In this document: positions 24,018 through 29,916 of the stretch, in pieces
Layout: each line of letters starts with the position of its first letter
How positions within the stretch are numbered: the first letter of the stretch is position 1
Source of the DNA: CAZTGB01 sp964612965
GTDB taxonomy: Bacteria; Patescibacteriota; Microgenomatia; UBA8517
Assembly (NCBI GenBank): GCA_964612965.1
Contig: CAZTGB010000009.1
Location: forward strand, 1 to 29,916
DNA: 29,916 nucleotides
Direction: 5' to 3'
The notes under the pieces: generated by a model
Database searches by the model: none
What the model was told of the DNA's origin: nothing
Seen by the model: the letters and a program-made list of their open reading frames with translations, nothing else
Translations under genes and position numbers: made by a program

Positions 24018-25178
24018 ATGAAAAATAATTGGTCTACAAAAAAATTGAGAGAAGTTGCAAACGTCTATGGTGGCGGAACTGCTCCAACCAATACACCTGA
24101 ATATTATCAGGGTGATTTTAATTGGTACTCTCCATATGAAATTCCCAGCGAAAATATTATTTCATTAGCAAATAGCCAAAAACAAATTTCTGAAGCGGCA
24201 AAAAAATTCACTACAATTATTCAACCGCATTCAGTTCTTCTTAGTAGTCGTGCGACTATTGGCAACATAGGAATAACTTCTACAGCTTCTGGATACAGCC
24301 AAGGAATAAAAGGATTAACTCCTGTTGATGATCAAGAAATTGATAGTTGGTTTTTAGCTTATTGGCTTAAAGCTAACAAACAAACTTTGATAAATAATGC
24401 TGGTGGCACGACTTTCAAGGAGATAAGCACCTCAGCAATTAAAAATTTAGATATCAAGGTTCCATCGAAAAATATCCAGCAAAAAATTGTGGTGAGATTG
24501 AATGCAATTAGAAAAGCACAAGAACTTTGTGATACCCAAATTTCTAAAACCGAAGAATTTTTTGCAGCGGCTTTGTTCTCAGAAATTAATAGGTTTCATG
24601 AAAGAAATGATGATGAACTGGATAAATACTGTGAATTAATAACAGACGGAATTCATAATACTCCAAAATTAGCAAACAAAGGAATCCCCATGTTGGACTC
24701 AAAAGACATTGAGGATTTAGTAATTCACTCCGACTCTGCAACAAAATTTATTTCAGAGCAAACAAATAAGATTCTTAGCAAGAGATGTAAACCCAAAAAT
24801 GGTGATATTTTGCTGAGCTCTAGAGGATCCATAGGAAAATTGGCATTGGTTGGTAATCAAAATTTTAACATTATGGGGAATATAATTTTAATTAGAGTTA
24901 ATAAATCTAAACTTGAAGAAAAATATCTGTTATATTATCTGGTAATAAATAGGGCAAAACTCCTTGGGTTGGCCACTGGTTCTAGTCAAAAGGGCTTATA
25001 TTTAAATACTGTTAGAAATTTCAAAGTGAAAATTCCGAAAATAAAAAATCAAATAAAAATTGTTGAAAAACTGGATGCAATTCAAGAATATAAAAAACTT
25101 TTACTCAAACAGAAATCACTGCTTAAGGAACTCTTTGACTCAGTACTTTATAAAAGTATGAATGGGGAAATGGACTAG
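24018..25178 (+). CDS. hsdS: type I restriction-modification specificity subunit
   Basis: DNA-recognition subunit with two target recognition domains. TRD1 (about 5-155) contains the typical YGGGTAPT start, LLSSRATIGNIGI and IPxxxxQxKI-like end; a helical conserved spacer (about 156-195, ending FFAAALFSEI) follows; TRD2 (about 200-355) has the matching LLSSRGSIGKLAL and KIPKIKNQIKIVEKL, then a second coiled helix. The two halves are only distantly alike, so a bipartite asymmetric target is expected. The 386-residue length is normal. It is separated from hsdM by two extra genes and about 1.76 kb. No frameshift is seen. Confidence 0.94.
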   Translation: MKNNWSTKKLREVANVYGGGTAPTNTPEYYQGDFNWYSPYEIPSENIISLANSQKQISEAAKKFTTIIQPHSVLLSSRATIGNIGITSTASGYSQGIKGLTPVDDQEIDSWFLAYWLKANKQTLINNAGGTTFKEISTSAIKNLDIKVPSKNIQQKIVVRLNAIRKAQELCDTQISKTEEFFAAALFSEINRFHERNDDELDKYCELITDGIHNTPKLANKGIPMLDSKDIEDLVIHSDSATKFISEQTNKILSKRCKPKNGDILLSSRGSIGKLALVGNQNFNIMGNIILIRVNKSKLEEKYLLYYLVINRAKLLGLATGSSQKGLYLNTVRNFKVKIPKIKNQIKIVEKLDAIQEYKKLLLKQKSLLKELFDSVLYKSMNGEMD

Positions 25179-25192
25179 GCGGTGATGAAAAA

Positions 25193-25360
25193 ATGGAAGA
25201 TACAATCAAGGATTTAGTAGACGCTTCGCATAAGCTTAATAGATTATTAAGAAAAGAAGGACCGAGACTGGAGAAATCAACTATAGCCCTTCTTGCAGAG
25301 GTAGAAATTAAAATAAACAGATCTATATCAATATTGCAGCATTTACATAAAGAAGAGTAG
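25193..25360 (+). CDS. 55-residue helical small protein downstream of hsdS
   Basis: The ATG at 25193 opens 55 codons to TAG 25358-25360. A GGCGGTGA stretch about 25179-25186, just after the hsdS stop, could be a ribosome binding site. The product is highly charged and probably fully helical (MEDTIKDLVDASHKLNRLL then RLEKSTIALLAEVEIKINRSISIL), with hydrophobic positions at heptad-like spacing; it may be a small coiled-coil partner. It is co-directional with hsdS, 14 nt after its stop, and its stop abuts the -10 of the next gene. No known family. It could be an antitoxin-like or regulatory subunit of the locus, but nothing in the sequence shows that. Confidence 0.5.
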   Translation: MEDTIKDLVDASHKLNRLLRKEGPRLEKSTIALLAEVEIKINRSISILQHLHKEE

Positions 25361-25366
25361 TATAAT
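25361..25366 (+). promoter_or_regulatory. -10 element of the DUF5655-like gene
   Basis: A perfect TATAAT, 8 nt before the ATG at 25375. No good -35 at 16-18 nt and no extended TG. It starts on the base after the stop of the 55-residue gene. Confidence 0.45.
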
Positions 25367-25374
25367 TGCCTCAA

Positions 25375-26319
25375 ATGCCAGTATATAGAATAAACAAGTC
25401 AAATCTTGAACCACTTTCAAAAAAGAAATTTGATTTGGAGGGTGATATACAGAAATTAACAGAACAAAATTTGGAAACAATTTTTGGCCTAAGATTTATT
25501 AGTGGTGCCTCTAACCAGGAATTTCATGTTCCCGTTCAAGAACAAGAGTTTTATATAGACACACTTGCTTTTGATGAAGCTCAAAAATCTTTTGTAATTA
25601 TTGAATATAAAAAAGATAAGAGTTTTTCAGTAATTGACCAGGGTTTTGCTTATTTGTCAGCGATATTAAATCATCAGGCAGATATGATTTTGGAGCTTAA
25701 TGAACGATTAAACAAAAATTATAAAAAGTCAGATATTGATTGGGAAGCTTCCAGGATAATATTTATTTCTCCAGATTTTACAAATTACCAAAAGAATGCA
25801 ATTAATTTTAAAAACCTTCCTTTCTATTTATATGAGGTAGATTTATATTCTGGGGATATTATCGACTACAGCCCAATTAAGCCTTATCAAACAAGCGCCT
25901 CTGTTACTCCATTTATAAAAGATCCTAATATGCAAAAGGTTGCAAGTGAAATAAAGGTTTATTCAATTGAAGATCATTATAAGAAAGGTTCTACTGAAAC
26001 AATTAAGCTTCTTGATGAACTTCGAGATAGAATTATGCAAATTGACAGCAAGATTATAGAAAAACCGGTCGGAAATTATATTGGATATAAAATGAATTGG
26101 TATAATTTTGTTTCAGTTCATGTGTATAAAGATAAACTTAAGGTTACAGTAAGGAAGGAAAAACTCCTTAAAGATAGTTCTAATAAATTAACTAAATATC
26201 CAGATGGTTATAAATGGGGGAAAACACCACTTTGGTGGATAAGTGTGGCATCAGATAAAACAATTGATTATATAATGCCGATAATTAAGGAGTCGTATGA
26301 GGCTGCACCTGATAAATAA
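25375..26319 (+). CDS. predicted nuclease-like protein with C-terminal DUF5655-type domain
   Basis: A 314-residue soluble protein from the ATG at 25375; an in-frame TTG at 25366 overlaps the -10 and is rejected. The N-terminal half resembles a PD-(D/E)XK-type fold: Asp62 in FYIDTLAFD, then Glu77-Tyr-Lys79 in FVIIEYKKDKS, followed by a long helix with DQGFAYLSAILNHQ. The C-terminal part (about 200-305) fits DUF5655: LLDELRDRIMQIDSKIIEKPVG, YKMNWYNFVSVHVYKDKLKVTVR and a short tail. These proteins are sometimes labelled predicted transport proteins, but there is no membrane span here. Next to the RM locus, a role in DNA defence or repair is plausible but inferred. The next gene begins 2 nt after its stop. 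Confidence 0.72.
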   Translation: MPVYRINKSNLEPLSKKKFDLEGDIQKLTEQNLETIFGLRFISGASNQEFHVPVQEQEFYIDTLAFDEAQKSFVIIEYKKDKSFSVIDQGFAYLSAILNHQADMILELNERLNKNYKKSDIDWEASRIIFISPDFTNYQKNAINFKNLPFYLYEVDLYSGDIIDYSPIKPYQTSASVTPFIKDPNMQKVASEIKVYSIEDHYKKGSTETIKLLDELRDRIMQIDSKIIEKPVGNYIGYKMNWYNFVSVHVYKDKLKVTVRKEKLLKDSSNKLTKYPDGYKWGKTPLWWISVASDKTIDYIMPIIKESYEAAPDK

Positions 26320-26321
26320 TT

Positions 26322-27005
26322 ATGCATAGGCTCTCACCATCAGATTTTGCTTATTTATATGAAGAATGCAAGCTTTGTTATTATTTAAAAATTAAGCATG
26401 GAATATATCAACCAAGTATGCCTATGCCGGGAGTATTCTCTGCTATCAATACTCGACTTCAAGGAAATTTAGTTGGAAAGAATCTTAAAGCATTGTCAGA
26501 CAATCTTCCTGATGGGTTAGTTGTTAACCAAGAAGGATGGGTGGAGTCAAAAGCGGTTCCAGGAACTGAAGTATTTATTAAAGGCAAATATGATCTACTT
26601 GTCAAAAAGGGTGATGGATCTTATATTCTTGTTGATTTAAAGATAAGTCAGCCGGCAGAAGATAAGATAGAAAAATATAAAACTCAACTCGGAGCATATA
26701 AATTTGCATTAGAAAATCCCGCTCACGGAGATCCAATTAAATTATCCTCCTTGGGACTACTTATTTTTTATCCCAATGAGACAAGTTTTAAGAATGGAGA
26801 CGCAATCCTGACATTCCCACCTAAGTGGCTGGAAATCCCAATAGATGATAAAGGATTTGTTAGTTTTGCCAAGAAAGTTAACAACCTTTTGACAGGAGAG
26901 ACTCCAAGTGAGAACCCTTCCTGTAGATGGTGTCGGTATAGACATGTTGGGGAGCAACTCGCTCATCTTGATCCAGCAAATAAACAAGAAGGCATACCTT
27001 TTTGA
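26322..27005 (+). CDS. PD-(D/E)XK nuclease with two CxxC pairs (Cas4/AddB-like)
   Basis: A 227-residue nuclease of the RecB/Cas4-like group. Visible motifs are Asp91 in GKYDLLV, Asp105-Leu-Lys107 in ILVDLKIS, and Gln122-x3-Tyr126 in TQLGAYKFALE. Four Cys come as C16xxC19 near the N-terminus and C201xxC204 near the C-terminus (CRWCRYR), an arrangement suited to an iron-sulfur cluster that clamps the ends, as in Cas4 and AddB. It is not near a CRISPR array or cas1/cas2, so a Cas4 role in spacer acquisition is unlikely; DNA end processing is more likely. It is part of an operon-like run with the DUF5655 gene (2 nt) and the pyrophosphatase-like gene (2 nt). Confidence 0.85.
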   Translation: MHRLSPSDFAYLYEECKLCYYLKIKHGIYQPSMPMPGVFSAINTRLQGNLVGKNLKALSDNLPDGLVVNQEGWVESKAVPGTEVFIKGKYDLLVKKGDGSYILVDLKISQPAEDKIEKYKTQLGAYKFALENPAHGDPIKLSSLGLLIFYPNETSFKNGDAILTFPPKWLEIPIDDKGFVSFAKKVNNLLTGETPSENPSCRWCRYRHVGEQLAHLDPANKQEGIPF

Positions 27006-27007
27006 AA

Positions 27008-27337
27008 ATGAAGAATTACTTAGGAAAAATAGTTGAGGTAACAATTGACAGACCTTTGGGGACTAAACATCCTAAACATGGTTTTACCTATCTTGTTAAT
27101 TATGGATTTGTTCCTAATACAGTGTCTGGGGATGGAGAAGAGTTAGATGTTTATGTACTAGGAGTAGATAAACCACTTAAAACTTTTAAAGGAGTTTGCA
27201 TTGCTATTGTTCATAGAACAAATGACAATGATGATAAATTAATTGTTGTCCCTGAGGGAGTTAAGTTGTCAAATGAAGAGATAGAAACTCAAATAAAATT
27301 TCAGGAACAATGGTTTGAACACGAACTTCTGATATAA
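27008..27337 (+). CDS. small inorganic pyrophosphatase-like protein
   Basis: A 109-residue protein resembling short family I inorganic pyrophosphatase-like proteins. It has KIVEVTIDRPLGTKHPKHG, YLVNYGFVP and the acidic GDGEELDVYVLGVD, followed by IAIVHRTNDNDDKLIVVPEG and FQEQWFEHEL. Canonical family I enzymes are about 170-180 residues and have DGDPxD; here only part of the acidic cluster is present, so full activity is not certain. The ATG at 27008 is preferred over the in-frame TTG at 27002, which overlaps the previous stop. Its presence together with the membrane PPase at 4398-6389 points to two modes of PPi use: one energy-conserving, one possibly soluble. Confidence 0.78.
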   Translation: MKNYLGKIVEVTIDRPLGTKHPKHGFTYLVNYGFVPNTVSGDGEELDVYVLGVDKPLKTFKGVCIAIVHRTNDNDDKLIVVPEGVKLSNEEIETQIKFQEQWFEHELLI

Positions 27338-27338
27338 T
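27330..27338 (+). promoter_or_regulatory. consensus extended -10 promoter of the membrane protein gene
   Basis: TGATATAAT (TG 27330-27331, TATAAT 27333-27338) overlapping the stop region of the pyrophosphatase-like gene. It ends 13 nt before the ATG at 27352, giving a leader of about 5-7 nt. Confidence 0.6.
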
Positions 27339-27351
27339 TTCATTAGGCTAC

Positions 27352-28143
27352 ATGAACATTCTCCTTAAGATCTTTCTCACTATTCTCTTTATTCCAGTAT
27401 TTCTTGTTCTTCTTGTTTTAATTTCTGTTAAGTTTCAATTTCTTAATTCTAACTTCTGGATAGATGCTTTTGAAAAGAATGGTACATATCAAAAGATTGA
27501 AAGTGTTGTTCCTAAGATTATTGATTTTCAAAGTAAGGAAGATGGTGAAATGAAACTTGATAAGAAAATTACTGAGAAGCTTTTGACCCGCGACAACTTA
27601 AAAGAATTTATAGAAACAAACATTAAAAACACTTTAAGTTATGCAAATGGAAAGAGCGATGATTGGATAGTTTTTATTCCATCACAAAAACTTCCCAAGG
27701 GACTACTTCCTAATTTTTTAAATGATAGAAATGAAGTATCAATGGATACACTAACATCATTTATTAATAGGGGAGGGGGTAATGATATAAATTTTACTTC
27801 GCAGATTTCACTTCTTGGAAGATATTCCACTCTTTCCTTATTTATTTGGTCTTTGGTAGTTTTATCCATTCTATTCGTTCTTTATGTAACACGCGGAGCA
27901 TCAATTGCACTTATAATATCAGGTGCATTTACACTTCTTTTAACGGGGACGATTAATATCGCTCGAGTAACTATTGAGAATGAGTTGGTTACTAATGGAC
28001 AAGAACCTGCGCAGAGGCTACTCGGGATATTTGCTCCTCCTATTATTACTCCGATGATAATTCTTTGGACTTATATAGCCATACTTGCAATTTTATTAGG
28101 AATTGTTTTGGGGTATTTACAAAGGAATAAAAAATTGAAATAA
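27352..28143 (+). CDS. four-span membrane protein of unknown function
   Basis: A 263-residue integral membrane protein. It has an N-terminal span (about 5-27), a soluble, probably extracytoplasmic domain of about 125 residues (28-153), then three spans (about 155-180, 183-203, 230-255) and a basic end (QRNKKLK). The soluble region contains FIPSQKLPKGLLP and DRNEVSMDTLTSFI, and the loop between the last two spans NGQEPAQRLLG. No catalytic motif is recognised and I cannot name a family. It has its own strong promoter and is followed after 9 nt by another envelope protein, so both may form an envelope pair. Confidence 0.75.
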   Translation: MNILLKIFLTILFIPVFLVLLVLISVKFQFLNSNFWIDAFEKNGTYQKIESVVPKIIDFQSKEDGEMKLDKKITEKLLTRDNLKEFIETNIKNTLSYANGKSDDWIVFIPSQKLPKGLLPNFLNDRNEVSMDTLTSFINRGGGNDINFTSQISLLGRYSTLSLFIWSLVVLSILFVLYVTRGASIALIISGAFTLLLTGTINIARVTIENELVTNGQEPAQRLLGIFAPPIITPMIILWTYIAILAILLGIVLGYLQRNKKLK

Positions 28144-28152
28144 TTTGTGTAC

Positions 28153-28797
28153 ATGAAGAATAAAGCAGTTTTAATCATAGTTCTTCTACTTCTTGGGGTT
28201 GGTGCATATTTTGGCTATACAAAGTTTTTGGGAGGAAAACTCCCTGGATCTTCTGGATCAATGATGGAGGAGGGAGGAATGAAATCACTAAAGGATCTTC
28301 TTTCTTCCGGGGTTGCGCAAAAATGCACTTACTCAACGGCTGATGAATCGGGAAATTCTGAGGGAGTAACCTACGTTTCAGGAGGAAAAGTTAGAGGAGA
28401 CTTCACAACTGTTGCTTCAGGGAAAACAATGACATCTCATATGATTAGTGATGGTAAAACATCATATGTCTGGAGTGATGGGGAAAAGAATGGATTTAAG
28501 ATGACAGTTACTGAAGAAGCTACGGGTGATGTTGAAACTGATTACTCTGATACTTCAACCAGTTCTCAGGCTGATTTAAATCAGCAGGCAGATTATAAAT
28601 GTTCAGGATGGGTAGTTGATGGATCAGTATTTACTCCTCCTACTACTGTTACCTTTACTGACTTTTCACAAATGTATGCACCAGCTTCTGCGGCTCCCGC
28701 TCAGGGAGGAAGTGGAGACTCTTCACAATGTTCTTACTGTAATGCTCTAACTGGAGATGACAAAACCCAGTGCCTTACAGCACTTAAGTGTAATTAA
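28153..28797 (+). CDS. secreted or membrane-anchored Cys-containing protein of unknown function
   Basis: A 214-residue protein from the ATG at 28153; an in-frame GTG at 28147 adds two residues and is less likely. It has an N-terminal membrane anchor (about 4-22), a Gly/Met-rich linker, a beta-rich domain (about 48-170) with a Cys pair (58, 150), and a small C-terminal segment with four Cys (193, 196, 207, 213) after a Pro/Ala linker. The beta-rich part, with KVRGDFTTV, SHMISDGKTSYVWSDG and GFKMTV, recalls lipoprotein-carrier or DUF4412-like folds, but that is a guess. Repeated Cys suggest oxidative folding outside the cell. Confidence 0.7.
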   Translation: MKNKAVLIIVLLLLGVGAYFGYTKFLGGKLPGSSGSMMEEGGMKSLKDLLSSGVAQKCTYSTADESGNSEGVTYVSGGKVRGDFTTVASGKTMTSHMISDGKTSYVWSDGEKNGFKMTVTEEATGDVETDYSDTSTSSQADLNQQADYKCSGWVVDGSVFTPPTTVTFTDFSQMYAPASAAPAQGGSGDSSQCSYCNALTGDDKTQCLTALKCN

Positions 28798-28802
28798 TTC
28801 AT

Positions 28803-29204
28803 ATGGCTAAAGGATTTGTTGGAAATATTGAAGATGAGGCTTGCAAAAATACTTTCTTCCGCAAGGTTCTTTATACAGGCAAGCATTCACAGTTAGTTGT
28901 CATGAGCCTTAAACCTGGTGAGGAAATTGGGGTGGAAACTCACCCAGATAATGATCAATTTTTTAGAATTGAAGAGGGGATGGCTAAAGTTTTAATTGAC
29001 GATAATCAATATGAGGCTTCGGCTGGTTTTGCAATATTAATTCCCGCTGGAAGCAAACATAATGTTAAAAATGCATCAGATACCGAATATTTAAAGGTAT
29101 ATACCATTTATTCACCGGCCCATCACAAAGATGGCACAATCCACGATACTAAAGAAATTGCGTTATTTTCTGAAGAGGAATTTGATGGAACAACCTCTGA
29201 ATGA
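28803..29204 (+). CDS. cupin-domain protein
   Basis: A 133-residue single-domain cupin. Motif 1 is seen as GEEIGVETHPDNDQFFRIEEG (His47 and downstream Glu), motif 2 as IPAGSKHNVKN (His about 86), so a metal-binding double-stranded beta-helix is likely. The N-terminal FFRKVLYTGKHSQLVVMSL and the late HHKDGTIHDTK are typical of a group of small cupins related to mannose-6-phosphate isomerase C-domains. The substrate is unknown. The stop TGA overlaps the next start (ATGA at 29201-29204), so translation is coupled with the downstream nuclease gene. Confidence 0.88.
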   Translation: MAKGFVGNIEDEACKNTFFRKVLYTGKHSQLVVMSLKPGEEIGVETHPDNDQFFRIEEGMAKVLIDDNQYEASAGFAILIPAGSKHNVKNASDTEYLKVYTIYSPAHHKDGTIHDTKEIALFSEEEFDGTTSE

Positions 29205-29916
29205 TGGACAAGTATAAAGCAGTTTGGGTTTCTCATTCTTCAATATCAGATTTCTTAAAGTGTCCCAGAGCCTATTTCCTGCGTAATGTGTACAAAGACC
29301 CGAGAACCGGACATAAAATAGCAATTGTAACCCCACCACTTGCATTAGGATCTGCGGTTCATACGGTTTTGGAATCACTTTCTGAACTTCCCGTTAAAGA
29401 AAGGTTAAATACAAGCTTGGTGAAAAAATTTGATATTGTTTGGGATAAAGTGAAAGGGAAAATGGGAGGATTTAGAGATCAGAAACAGGAAAATGAATAT
29501 AAAGACCGTGGAGTTGTAATGCTTAAAAATGTAGAGAAAAATCCGGGACCAATTTCAAGGAAGGCTATAAAAATAAAATCAGAAATCATAGGTCTGCCTA
29601 GTTATATTCTTTCTGAGGAAGATAATATTATTCTTTGCGGAAAAATAGACTGGTTAGAATATTTGGAGGAATCTGATTCTATCCATATTATTGATTTTAA
29701 AACAGGAAAACGTGATGAGAGTGATGATTCACTCCAGCTTCCTATTTATTTACTTTTGGTTCGCAATACTCAAAAAAGAAATGTGGAAAAAGCTAGCTAT
29801 TGGTACATAGATAGATCAATCAATCTTGCCCCTAAAAAATTGCCAGATGAAAAGGAAGCTTTTGAGAAAGTATATAATGTTGCAAGAAGAATAAAATTAG
29901 CTCGTCAACTTGAACA
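29201..29916 (+). CDS. PD-(D/E)XK nuclease superfamily protein, cut by the window end
   Basis: An open frame of 238 codons with no stop to the window end, so C-terminally partial. The N-terminus has SHSSISDFLKCPRAYFL with Cys21 (typical of AddB/RecB-like nucleases), then LALGSAVHTVLESL with His54. The core motifs are GKIDW (Asp150), IIDFKTGK (Asp165-Phe-Lys167) and Gln179-x3-Tyr183. This pattern fits the PDDEXK_1 group of DNA-end nucleases; the expected C-terminal Cys would lie beyond the window. Either ATG (29201 or 29204) may be used; the first overlaps the cupin stop. It is a second member of this superfamily close to the one at 26322. Confidence 0.85.
   Translation, partial: MMDKYKAVWVSHSSISDFLKCPRAYFLRNVYKDPRTGHKIAIVTPPLALGSAVHTVLESLSELPVKERLNTSLVKKFDIVWDKVKGKMGGFRDQKQENEYKDRGVVMLKNVEKNPGPISRKAIKIKSEIIGLPSYILSEEDNIILCGKIDWLEYLEESDSIHIIDFKTGKRDESDDSLQLPIYLLLVRNTQKRNVEKASYWYIDRSINLAPKKLPDEKEAFEKVYNVARRIKLARQLE

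Noticed and set aside
26322..27005. Cas4 of a CRISPR adaptation module
   Set aside because: No repeats, cas1 or cas2 anywhere in the window; only the nuclease fold and Cys pattern are shared.

Overview
The window is a low-GC bacterial chromosome segment (two 10-N scaffold gaps, at 870-879 and 1948-1957). It looks like a member of the Candidate Phyla Radiation / Patescibacteria, possibly Microgenomates-like. This is an inference from the compact layout, small divergent housekeeping proteins, Pro/Thr-rich secreted proteins with an LPATG anchor, and many proteins of unknown family. TGA is used as a stop (27003-27005, 29202-29204) and no in-frame TGA was seen, so this is the standard bacterial code and not the UGA-glycine code of some CPR lineages.

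Layout. 1-2108: a possible 25-residue membrane peptide, an M16 zinc peptidase and a clamp-loader delta-prime-like gene, the last two each crossed by a gap. 2116-6389: gyrB, a small coiled-coil-like unknown and a K+-independent membrane pyrophosphatase. 6437-12904: a cell-surface module made of a secreted metzincin-like protein whose first zinc His is Gln, a sortase, a 1371-residue LPATG surface protein and an FN3-like membrane-anchored surface protein. 13034-16077: a small unknown and gyrA. 16074-18497: a 92-residue unknown on the minus strand, a SIMPL-domain protein, a small alpha/beta hydrolase, a decayed second hydrolase (pseudogene) and a secreted transglycosylase-like protein. 18526-25178: a type I restriction-modification operon (hsdR, hsdM, hsdS) with a DUF3800 gene and an abortive-infection-like gene between hsdM and hsdS. 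25193-29916: a 55-residue small protein, a DUF5655/nuclease-like protein, two PD-(D/E)XK nucleases with paired or N-terminal cysteines (the second runs off the window), a small soluble pyrophosphatase-like protein, two membrane or secreted unknowns and a cupin.

How the genes work together. The surface block reads as a self-contained envelope unit: sortase plus its likely LPATG substrate, next to a secreted protease-like protein. The hsd block reads as a defence island with extra effectors inside the RM operon, followed by further nuclease-like genes. The two gyrase subunits share non-canonical residues at the three best-known quinolone-contact or resistance positions examined.

The most pervasive signal is promoter architecture. 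At least nine genes have a -10 hexamer, often in the extended form TGATANAAT, that ends only 6-9 nt before the start codon, so transcription would begin at or within a few nucleotides of the start codon (leaderless or near-leaderless mRNA). No CRISPR array, tRNA, rRNA, insertion sequence or origin was recognised.
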